64,000 nt of DNA from positions 1 to 64,000 of the forward strand of contig DIDP01000038.1 of assembly GCA_002418205.1 (NCBI GenBank), written 5' to 3'. Numbering within the stretch: the first letter of the stretch is position 1; each line of letters begins with the position of its first letter. The notes beneath the pieces are model-generated. The model was given only the letters and a program-made list of their open reading frames with translations. It was not told the DNA's origin and did not search any database. A program made the translations under genes and the position numbers. The DNA is from Anaerolineales bacterium UBA5797. Lineage in GTDB: Bacteria; Chloroflexota; Anaerolineae; Anaerolineales; Villigracilaceae. Shown here one piece after another: positions 57,530 to 64,000 of the stretch.

Positions 57530-58663
57530 ATGAAAGTGACTGTCCTTCAGGAAAACCTGGCCCGTGGTTTGGGAATTGTATCGAAAGCCGTTTCACCGCG
57601 CAGCACACTGCCCGTGCTGGCAAACATATTGATCGCGTCTGACGAAGGGCGATTGCGCCTCTCTGCCACCAACCTTGAGCTGGGGATCACTTGCTGGATC
57701 CCTGCGCGCATCGAAGAGGAAGGTTCGACCACCGTTCCTGCCCGCACGTTCTCCGATCTTGTCAGCACATTGCCGAGCGATCAGGTGATGTTGAAACTGG
57801 ATGTAAATACGCAAACCTTGAATGTGCGCGGCGGAACGTCCACGAATGATATCAAGTGCATCGACGCGCAGGAGTTCCCGCCTTTGCCTGTCCCTGATCT
57901 CGATGGTGCAGTGCAGATCAATTCGGGCGATTTCCGCGAGATGATCCATCAGGTGGCGTTTGCGGCTTCGACCGATGAAGCGCGGCCCGTGTTGATGGGC
58001 GTGCTCGTCCAGGTGGATAAGGACAAGCTGACGATGGCTGCGGCAGACGGGTTCAGACTCTCCGTTCGAAAGGCGGTTCTAGCCTCGCCCGTGCCTGCTC
58101 CCGTTTCGGCGATCGTCCCCGCCCAGGCTTTGAAGGAACTGGCGCGCGTGGCGGGCGACACTGAAGAGCCGATCTACATGGTATTGCCGAAGGGACGCGG
58201 CCAGGTGATCTTCCGTGTGAAGGATGTGGAAGTCGTCTCACAATTGATCGATGGCACATTCCCCGATTATCAACAGATCATCCCGCGTTCGTACAAGTCA
58301 CGGACGCTGGTTTCGACGGCTTCGTTATTGAAAGCCTGCAAACAGGCTGAGATCTTTGCGCGCGAAGGCTCGAACGTGGCGCGCTTGAACATTAAATCCG
58401 CGCAGGGCGAGATGCAGCCCAGCGAGGTGGAAATCTCCGCCACCTCCGAAGAGACCGGCAAGAACGAGACCATCGTCGAAGCCACTGTGGATGGTGGCGG
58501 ATTGCTGATCGCGTTCAATGTGAAGTTCTTACGCGAAGCCTTGGAAGTTGTTAGGACCCCCAATGTCGCACTGGAGACGTCCGCGCCGAACGCGCCGGGT
58601 GTTGTGAGACCCGTTGGCGAAGATGATTTTCTGCATGTGATCATGCCGATGCATTTGGGTTGA
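57530..58663 (+). CDS. dnaN: DNA polymerase III beta clamp
   Basis: 377 residues. KVTVLQENLARGLGIVSKAV at the N-terminus, TLPVLANILIASDEGRLRLS, VPARTFSDLVSTLPSDQVML, a hydrophobic pocket region and the C-terminal EDDFLHVIMPMHLG-like tail. It forms the ring that tethers polymerase to DNA. GAGGAGACGC sets the start. It lies about 52 kb from the candidate origin and is not next to dnaA here, unlike many bacteria. Confidence 0.96.
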   Translation: MKVTVLQENLARGLGIVSKAVSPRSTLPVLANILIASDEGRLRLSATNLELGITCWIPARIEEEGSTTVPARTFSDLVSTLPSDQVMLKLDVNTQTLNVRGGTSTNDIKCIDAQEFPPLPVPDLDGAVQINSGDFREMIHQVAFAASTDEARPVLMGVLVQVDKDKLTMAAADGFRLSVRKAVLASPVPAPVSAIVPAQALKELARVAGDTEEPIYMVLPKGRGQVIFRVKDVEVVSQLIDGTFPDYQQIIPRSYKSRTLVSTASLLKACKQAEIFAREGSNVARLNIKSAQGEMQPSEVEISATSEETGKNETIVEATVDGGGLLIAFNVKFLREALEVVRTPNVALETSAPNAPGVVRPVGEDDFLHVIMPMHLG

Positions 58664-58689
58664 GAAGTTGGGAGGTTGCGGGTTGAAAG

Positions 58690-58722
58690 TTGAACGGCGG
58701 ACATCGCGTCCGCCGTTTTTAT
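58690..58722. terminator. Terminator between dnaN and the GAF histidine kinase gene
   Basis: ACGGCGGAC and GTCCGCCGT pair around ATCGC, followed by TTTT. Confidence 0.8.
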
Positions 58723-59972
58723 TATTCTGCCCTTGGCAATTCCACTTTGAAGGTTGCGCCTGTGCCGGGGCCTTCAGACTCCGCCCAGATCCTCCCGTCC
58801 TGTGCTTCAATGAGTCCCTTTGCGATGGAGAGTCCGATCCCCAGCCCGCCGTAGCTGCGTGTGTTGGGAGGTTCTATCTGGTAGAACTCCTCGAAGATTT
58901 TTTCAAGTTTATCTGCGGGAATACCAATGCCCTGATCCTGCACCCATGCCAGCACCTGATCGCCCTGTGCCGTTGTGCCAACGGTGATGGTGCTTCCCTG
59001 CGGGGAAAAACGGATGGCATTGTTCAAAAGATTGACCAATGCCAGGGATGTCTTATCGAGATCGACATTCACATGGAAAGGCTCTTCGGGAAAGGCAAAT
59101 ATCAATTTTTGGTCGCGCGTGGATGCGATCTCTTTGATACCGTCGCAGGCAACGGTCAGGATATCCTGCATGGCGACCTTTTGTGGTTTCAAAGTCATCA
59201 CGTCCGCTTTGAGCATGGTCAGGTTGCTCATCTCGTCGAGGATGGAACGCATTTGCCGCGCGGCGGTCAACACCTGACTCGCCAGTTCGGACGTTTCGTC
59301 CTTCGTATCCTCCTTCAAAAATTGCGAATATCCCATGATAATGCCAAGCGGCGTCCGCAGTTCGTGCGAGGCGAGTGCAAGAAAATTGTTCTTGACCTCA
59401 TTCGCCTGCTGTACCTGTTTGAGCGCCTGACGGGTTGTCTGCAACAAACGGGCATTGTTGATCGCGATCGCGGCGTGCGCGGCGGTGACGGACAGGATCG
59501 CCGCATCGCGGTCAGTGAAAACACCATCCTGCTTGTTGACCGCCTCCAGCACGCCCATGGTCCGTTCCTTGATCGGCATGGGAACTCCGAGCAGCGTCCG
59601 TATTTTGAATTTGATGTGATCGGAGACCAGGGAATAGTGCCGCGGATCCTGTTCGACGTTGTTCAGGATGAGCGGTTGATTGGTGCGGAAGATCGTCCCT
59701 GCGATGCTGCCCTCCATCGGGACGGGAATCTCTGCCAGTCTGGAAGGATCGGAGCCGGTGGCCGCGGCGAAATACAGGCGTGGATGTTTTTCGTCATACA
59801 GCAAAATGGAGGACGCTTCACATCCCAACAGTTCAGTGGCGGTCGCGGTGATCTTCTGGAGCAGCTCGTCCAGATCGAGCGTGGAATTCAGGGTGACACT
59901 CAATTCCACGAGTCGCAGCAACTGATTCTGGCGTTCTTCCAGTTCGCGCAGTCTGCCTGTGTTCGTGGTCAT
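58722..59972 (-). CDS. GAF-domain soluble histidine kinase
   Basis: 416 residues, no membrane segment. A coiled-coil start (about 5-25), GAF domain (about 28-170), HisKA with phospho-His in ALASHELRTPLGIIMGY (about 205), ATPase domain with NLLNNAIRFSPQG, DQGIGIP and GGLGIGLSIAKGL. It should phosphorylate a separate response regulator, not found nearby. Promoter TTGAAT-17-TACACT ends 6 bases before the ATG, so the mRNA is probably leaderless. Confidence 0.93.
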   Translation of the reverse strand: MTTNTGRLRELEERQNQLLRLVELSVTLNSTLDLDELLQKITATATELLGCEASSILLYDEKHPRLYFAAATGSDPSRLAEIPVPMEGSIAGTIFRTNQPLILNNVEQDPRHYSLVSDHIKFKIRTLLGVPMPIKERTMGVLEAVNKQDGVFTDRDAAILSVTAAHAAIAINNARLLQTTRQALKQVQQANEVKNNFLALASHELRTPLGIIMGYSQFLKEDTKDETSELASQVLTAARQMRSILDEMSNLTMLKADVMTLKPQKVAMQDILTVACDGIKEIASTRDQKLIFAFPEEPFHVNVDLDKTSLALVNLLNNAIRFSPQGSTITVGTTAQGDQVLAWVQDQGIGIPADKLEKIFEEFYQIEPPNTRSYGGLGIGLSIAKGLIEAQDGRIWAESEGPGTGATFKVELPRAE

Positions 59973-59978
59973 GCGTAC

Positions 59979-60007
59979 AGTGTACTGATTTTTACAACGC
60001 GATTCAA
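59979..60007 (-). promoter_or_regulatory. Promoter of the GAF histidine kinase gene
   Basis: TTGAAT (60002-60007), 17 bases, TACACT (59979-59984) on the minus strand, 6 bases from the ATG. The -35 overlaps the end of the glycosyltransferase gene. Confidence 0.75.
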
Positions 60008-61455
60008 GTATCGGATTTTAAAATTTTATATACGATGAACCTGCGGTTCTCGAAAACGTTCTCCAACGGGATTCCGCATTCCCCGATATCCTGCGGCTGG
60101 ATCTGGCTGTTATCCCACTTCTTGTGAATTGCCACATAGTCCCCGGCTGGCAGGCGTTCGCATTCGAGCACCATGATCGAATCGCGCTCCGTGAATAAAC
60201 GCATTGCACGAGGCTTGAAGAAGATGATGATGCTCTCGGGCGGCGTTTCCTCTTTTATGAAATCGAACATCTCCGTACTGAACGCATCGAACGGGCCGTT
60301 GATCGCCCGGCCATTCCTCAGGTTGACATACGCTTGCGAGATGGATGTGGTCAGAAAAACCCCCGAAATGACAAGCCAAAAGGCAACAAAAGCCAGCTGT
60401 CCGTTTCCCTGGAGCCTCCCAGGAAGTCTGGCAATGACTGTTTTCATCCCCCAAAAAGTGAAATAGATGAAAATGGGAAGCAGGGGAAAGATAAAGCGCG
60501 GTCCCTGCCAGTAGGGCCAGGTAATGAGAAGCAGCATCCACAGGGAGAAATAAATGATGAAGACAGTATCTTCTTTTCTTCGCACCCACGTTCCGATCAG
60601 GAAGAAAACGAACATCGCATAGTATAAGTAAACCCAAATGTTTCCCTCTCCAAGGAAAAGGCCGAACACCTGAAAATATAAATAAATAAAATTCAAAACG
60701 TTTTCCACCCTAAAGGCTGAATATTGTGAAAAGTAAGATTCATTCCCTCCCGGGAAAGTCAGTGTGTATAAAGCCCATAAAACCCCAAAACCGGCGATGA
60801 CATAAAAAATGTCCTTAAGGTTTTTGTTGGCACTCTGTTTGTTCGATCTATATATCGTCCAATTGAAAAACTTGCCCGCCATATAGCTGAGGAGAAGCAG
60901 CACCCCCTGGGTGCGGATGAAGAAGGCACCCGCGATTACAAGTGATAACAAAACACGATCATAAGGAGTGGAATCCCGTTTCAGGGCAAATAAAAACAAT
61001 GCCAGCGTTGAAAAAAACAGGAACGGGATATCCGACAGGATCTGGTCATGGTACCGAATCAGCATCGGGTTGAATGCAAACAGGGAAACGAAGAGCAAGC
61101 TCTCGGTCCGCGTGAGGCGGTTTTTTGTCAAAAGGTAAATGATGAATAAAAACCCTCCATAAAAGATCAGGGATGGAAGTTTCAGGGCAAGAGGGTGAAG
61201 TCCTTTGAGCGCGTAGGCAGGGGCCAATATCAGAGGGTAACCCCATGGATACGCAACCGGTCCGATCTGTATTGAAGATTCAAATATCGTGAATGCGTTG
61301 TGTTCAACAAACCCCCGGGTGTCTCCATCCAAAATGCTCCTTGCCTGCATGATGTATGATGCGAAATCGTCACCCCATTCATGCCCGCGGGTGAGTATTG
61401 AGAATCCCAGCAGCATGGAGATCGCGACGATCGCATAGACGATTTTATCTCGCAT
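60004..61455 (-). CDS. GT39-type membrane glycosyltransferase
   Basis: 483 residues, about 10-12 helices in the PMT/ArnT-like glycosyltransferase 39 fold. GHEWGDDFASYIMQARSIL holds the first-loop catalytic acid pair, and YPWGYPLILAPAYALKG follows as usual. A soluble C-terminal part (about 395-483) ends the protein. It should transfer a lipid-linked sugar in the outer leaflet to a protein or lipid. TAAAAT ends 6 bases before the ATG, so the mRNA may be leaderless. Confidence 0.9.
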   Translation of the reverse strand: MRDKIVYAIVAISMLLGFSILTRGHEWGDDFASYIMQARSILDGDTRGFVEHNAFTIFESSIQIGPVAYPWGYPLILAPAYALKGLHPLALKLPSLIFYGGFLFIIYLLTKNRLTRTESLLFVSLFAFNPMLIRYHDQILSDIPFLFFSTLALFLFALKRDSTPYDRVLLSLVIAGAFFIRTQGVLLLLSYMAGKFFNWTIYRSNKQSANKNLKDIFYVIAGFGVLWALYTLTFPGGNESYFSQYSAFRVENVLNFIYLYFQVFGLFLGEGNIWVYLYYAMFVFFLIGTWVRRKEDTVFIIYFSLWMLLLITWPYWQGPRFIFPLLPIFIYFTFWGMKTVIARLPGRLQGNGQLAFVAFWLVISGVFLTTSISQAYVNLRNGRAINGPFDAFSTEMFDFIKEETPPESIIIFFKPRAMRLFTERDSIMVLECERLPAGDYVAIHKKWDNSQIQPQDIGECGIPLENVFENRRFIVYKILKSDT

Positions 61456-61461
61456 GCCTAT

Positions 61462-61467
61462 ATTTTA
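61462..61467 (-). promoter_or_regulatory. -10 box for a leaderless start (glycosyltransferase gene)
   Basis: TAAAAT on the minus strand, 6 bases before the ATG at 61455, without a good -35. Confidence 0.5.
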
Positions 61468-61475
61468 CCTTTTGT

Positions 61476-61520
61476 GAAAAAAATCGTCCTTCTGCGGGCA
61501 AACAGAAGGACGATTTATCG
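61476..61520 (-). terminator. Terminator after the DUF4177-like gene
   Basis: ATCGTCCTTCTG and CAGAAGGACGAT pair perfectly around CGGGCAAA, followed by TTTTTTT on the minus strand. Confidence 0.9.
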
Positions 61521-61562
61521 CTTCTTTGGCAGGCGGATCGCTGATCCCGTCATATCAACCGA

Positions 61563-61787
61563 TCATTTCATCGAAGGCATGTTCCTCATGCGGCGTACAC
61601 GATCTGTCAACGGCCGTTTGGCGACCATCGTTATTTTCCCACTCCCTTCCGGTGTAAAGACATTGATCGCCTCCCAGCCTTCCGCGCCCCATTCATCCAG
61701 TGTGACCTGGATCAGTTCGTCTTTTGTGCCAAAGATGCTGCCGATCGTTTGAACGCGATATTCCCATTGTTTGTATTCTTCCGTCAT
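61563..61787 (-). CDS. DUF4177-like small protein
   Basis: 74 residues, MTEEYKQWEYRVQTIGSIFG, then LIQVTLDEWGAEGWEAINVF, the pattern W-EY...L...G.EGWE...  of DUF4177. Function unknown. Ribosome site AGGAG. It lies 8 bases behind the ABC permease gene and likely forms the end of that operon. Confidence 0.85.
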   Translation of the reverse strand: MTEEYKQWEYRVQTIGSIFGTKDELIQVTLDEWGAEGWEAINVFTPEGSGKITMVAKRPLTDRVRRMRNMPSMK

Positions 61788-61795
61788 TTTTACTC

Positions 61796-62620
61796 CTATA
61801 GTTTTGTTATAAGCATGCTGCGTTTAAAGCCTCGGATACCCGCACGGATCAAAACGACATCCAGAATCCAGATCAACGTTCCAACCAGCATGACCGTTTC
61901 CACGCCGAGGTAAAGCACACCTGTAGCCTGGCCGATCACCAGTCCCAATACAAGCACAACCAGCGAGCCTGTGAGTTGATACGCTTCCATGAAAGTTTTT
62001 ACACGCGCCGAGATCATCACGGTCGCTGAAATGCCGAGCAATGCGAAGGCTGGCGTCAGCCAGAACATCAGAGGCCACCAGGTTGGCAGGGGGAACCAGA
62101 CGCGCCCGAACAGGTTGAAACTCGCAACATTGACCACGATTATGTATACGAGGTACGTCAGCCACGAAAGCGATATGGCAGGGATCAATGCCGCCAACAC
62201 CTTGCCGAGGAAGAGTTCCATGTCTGTTGCAGGGGAGTAAAGCAGCGCCTCCATCGTTTTGCGTTCGCGTTCGCCGACGAACGAGTCCGCGCCGACGACC
62301 GACGAGAACATCAACGGCATGATCAGGAACAACGGTGCCAGCATGAAGGCGGTCATGTATAAAACGAACATTTGTTCTAATTTTAATCCATCGAAGATCG
62401 CACGTATCGTCGGCGGCAAATTCTTCAACAGTGTTTCCATATCCCCCAGCTCGCGCTGAATATCCTCCACCGGCAGGACCTGCGGCAACACGGTGAACAG
62501 GATCGGCAGCACGATGGCGAAGATCAGCGGCAGTACGAGAGCGGGGATCCATGCGGCTTTGTTCTGCTGTACTTCTTTTAAGTCCTTGCGGGCAATCGCC
62601 CAGATCGATCTCCAGTTCAT
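61796..62620 (-). CDS. ABC-2 type transporter permease
   Basis: 274 residues with six helices. NWRSIWAIARKDLKEVQQNKA is the typical cytoplasmic start, GADSFVGERERKTMEALLYS the conserved block between helices 2 and 3 (E.E.KT.E.LL..P). It works with the ATPase upstream, with which it overlaps by ATGA. Probably exports a drug, lipid or polymer, or acts in Na+/small-molecule efflux (NatB-like). Confidence 0.92.
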   Translation of the reverse strand: MNWRSIWAIARKDLKEVQQNKAAWIPALVLPLIFAIVLPILFTVLPQVLPVEDIQRELGDMETLLKNLPPTIRAIFDGLKLEQMFVLYMTAFMLAPLFLIMPLMFSSVVGADSFVGERERKTMEALLYSPATDMELFLGKVLAALIPAISLSWLTYLVYIIVVNVASFNLFGRVWFPLPTWWPLMFWLTPAFALLGISATVMISARVKTFMEAYQLTGSLVVLVLGLVIGQATGVLYLGVETVMLVGTLIWILDVVLIRAGIRGFKRSMLITKL

Positions 62621-63552
62621 GCTTCACCTGCCTGCAATGCGAAATAAATATCTTCCAGTGTGTAATCCCTTGGGTTGACTTTCAGGATGGATGCACCGTT
62701 GTTTATGAGATGACGGACGACTTCGGGGATGACGTCCTCGTTCTCGACCTGGACCGCCAGCGCTTCATCCTCCGCCGACGCCTGGATCACGCCTCGTTGA
62801 GCCTTGAGACTCCCCGCGACGTTTTCCGATGGTTTCACGTGAAACGTGATGTCCACCCAGGTGACAGGCCACAGCTTGCGCGAAAGTTCTTTAAGACTGC
62901 CCATTGCCAATATCCTGCCTTTATTCATGATCGCGACGCGGTCACACAGACGCTGTGCCTCGAAGAGGTTGTGCGTTGCCAGCATAACAGTCTGGCCGTT
63001 GGCGCTGGTCAGGTTTTCGATCAAATCGTTGACCTGTTGCGCGGCTTCAGGGTCGAGACCCGATGTCGGTTCGTCCAAAAACAACAACGGTGGCCTGTGG
63101 ATCAAAGCCCGCGCCAGGGCAAGGCGTTGCTTCATGCCTTTGCTGAAGGTCTCCACTTTGTCGTTTGCACGCGAGGCCAGTTCAAAAAATTCGAGTATCT
63201 CATCCACGCGGCGGGACACGTCCGATGCGGGGATCGCCTGAAGTGTGGCGAAAAATTCCAGGTTCTCGCGCGCAGACAGGCGTTCGTAGAGCGCAGGCGT
63301 TTCGGTTAGAACTCCCGTCCTGCGGCGGATGTCCTCGCCCTGGGTGGTGGGATCCAGCCCGAAGACGCGCGCCGTTCCCTCGGACGGAGGCAGGATTCCG
63401 TTAAGGAGTCGAACCGTGGTCGTCTTGCCCGCGCCGTTGGGACCGAGCAGTCCGAAGACTTCGCCCTGTTCCACGTGAAACGTCATGCCGTCCACGGCGC
63501 GGTTCTGCCCGAAGACGCGCGCGAGGGCGTTGACTTCAATGACCGCGCTCAT
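62617..63552 (-). CDS. ABC transporter ATP-binding protein
   Basis: 311 residues. Walker A GLLGPNGAGKTTTVRLLNGI (about 37-56), Q-loop in RRRTGVLTETPALYERLSAR, signature FSKGMKQRLALARAL, Walker B PLLFLDEPTSGLDPEAAQQV, and ATHNLFEAQRLCDRV with the His switch. A C-terminal extension (about 225-311) is usual for ABC-2 exporters. GGGAGA before 63552 sets the start; the longer frame to 63747 overlaps the next gene. Two parS-like palindromes lie in its coding sequence (62831-62846 and 63467-63482). Confidence 0.94.
   Translation of the reverse strand: MSAVIEVNALARVFGQNRAVDGMTFHVEQGEVFGLLGPNGAGKTTTVRLLNGILPPSEGTARVFGLDPTTQGEDIRRRTGVLTETPALYERLSARENLEFFATLQAIPASDVSRRVDEILEFFELASRANDKVETFSKGMKQRLALARALIHRPPLLFLDEPTSGLDPEAAQQVNDLIENLTSANGQTVMLATHNLFEAQRLCDRVAIMNKGRILAMGSLKELSRKLWPVTWVDITFHVKPSENVAGSLKAQRGVIQASAEDEALAVQVENEDVIPEVVRHLINNGASILKVNPRDYTLEDIYFALQAGEA
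62831..62846. promoter_or_regulatory. parS-like site 1
   Basis: GGTTTCACGTGAAACG contains the perfect 14-bp palindrome GTTTCACGTGAAAC. It matches TGTTNCACGTGAAACA at all but the two outer bases. Confidence 0.75.
63467..63482. promoter_or_regulatory. parS-like site 2
   Basis: TGTTCCACGTGAAACG matches the ParB site consensus TGTTNCACGTGAAACA at all but the last base. 636 bases from site 1, in the same gene. Confidence 0.75.
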
Positions 63553-64000
63553 GGATTCTCCCGTCGCCAAAGGATGAAGGAGTAGATGATCGGCGCAAAG
63601 GCGGCAAGAAGTATGGCGGTCAGGATGAGCCAGACGCCATTCTCGCCGAGGAACGCAGCGACGATGGTCAGCGCGCCAGCCAGCATGAAGAGTTTGGAGC
63701 CAAGTTTGTGCGTCTCGTCCCAGACCGTTTCGCTGGAGAGCGTCCACGGCGTGCGGATGCCGATGAAGAAGTTGCGCTTTGCCTGTGCCATCATAAAGCC
63801 CACACCGATGAATAGCAGCCCGACCACGGGTAAAAGCATGGTCGTCATGTTGAAGGGTGTGCCGATGGCGGCGAACAGCGTCAGGGCGTAAACGTAGAGC
63901 ATATACGCCACGAAACCCACGATGAACCAGTTGAAGACGCCGCGGAATTTAGCAATGTTGGCTTTGAGCGGGTCAATATGCGGGATGACCAGGAAAAGCG
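63549..64000 (-). CDS. SdpI-family membrane protein (cut by window edge)
   Basis: Partial at its N-terminus; 150 residues are visible, reading through PHIDPLKANIAKFRGVFNWF, VGFVAYMLYVYALTLFAAIG, helices, and NFFIGIRTPWTLSSETVWDETHKLG, the SdpI signature (IG.RTP.TL....W..TH). SdpI-type proteins give immunity to the SdpC peptide in Bacillus and are common in unknown roles. The earlier part probably includes a DUF1648 domain. The stop overlaps the ABC ATPase ATG by 4 bases, so all three genes and the DUF4177-like gene are one operon. Confidence 0.9.
   Translation of the reverse strand, partial: LFLVIPHIDPLKANIAKFRGVFNWFIVGFVAYMLYVYALTLFAAIGTPFNMTTMLLPVVGLLFIGVGFMMAQAKRNFFIGIRTPWTLSSETVWDETHKLGSKLFMLAGALTIVAAFLGENGVWLILTAILLAAFAPIIYSFILWRRENP

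Overview
The window looks like a chromosomal segment of a free-living member of the Chloroflexota, probably an Anaerolineae-type bacterium. This is an inference from gene content and style: Flp pilins, SpoVS, a Rieske/cytochrome b complex whose second cytochrome b subunit is fused to a diheme cytochrome c, many one- and two-component regulators, a Ser/Thr kinase with a C-terminal propeller, and many start codons that sit only 6 to 9 bases behind a -10 box. No rRNA, tRNA or CRISPR array was seen.

Layout. 1-2104 is mobile DNA on the minus strand: the first part of an IS-type transposase, then a group IIC intron whose reverse transcriptase is split by a 19-bp insertion. The intron sits directly behind the terminator of an array of six tandem Flp pilin genes (2150-3747), none longer than 52 residues. 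3900-5312 holds a SanA/YdcF-like protein, a 300-bp cluster of DnaA boxes ending in a DnaA-trio-like tract (candidate oriC), and spoVS. 5451-8988 holds a secreted lamin-tail/Ig-like protein, an AT-rich orphan and a deoxynucleoside kinase. 9040-12600 is an envelope redox group: a DsbA-like protein, MsrQ, MsrP and a TlpA-like lipoprotein with an in-frame UGA where the first redox Cys belongs. 12688-20200 holds signalling proteins (histidine kinase and response regulator, GGDEF, STAS), a C39-like peptidase and membrane proteins. 20208-24806 holds a sphingosine-1-phosphate-lyase-like enzyme, an FGGY kinase and PhzF. 24938-32633 is respiration and the TCA cycle: sdhCDAB, Rieske, cytochrome b, cytochrome b/c fusion, icd. 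32792-42146 is the pyrimidine cluster (leader peptide and attenuator, pyrC, pyrB, pyrF, pyrE, later pyrD) with two toxin-antitoxin pairs and small enzymes between. 42148-52013 holds a protein kinase, gdhA, a four-gene translationally coupled operon headed by a rhodanese lipoprotein with a second in-frame UGA, an M3 peptidase and a ParB-like/Usp protein. 52174-64000 holds a cyclase-NB-ARC-TPR regulator, dnaN, a GAF histidine kinase, a GT39-type glycosyltransferase and an ABC exporter whose ATPase gene carries two parS-like sites.

Most notable: two independent candidate selenoproteins, each with a UGA at a Cys position, a correctly placed hairpin behind the UGA, and family-typical sequence continuing after it. 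In the second, the extended reading frame ends in a 4-base overlap with the next gene. Also notable are a candidate replication origin with two parS-like sites elsewhere in the same window, and a pyrL-like leader peptide ending inside a terminator in front of pyrC.
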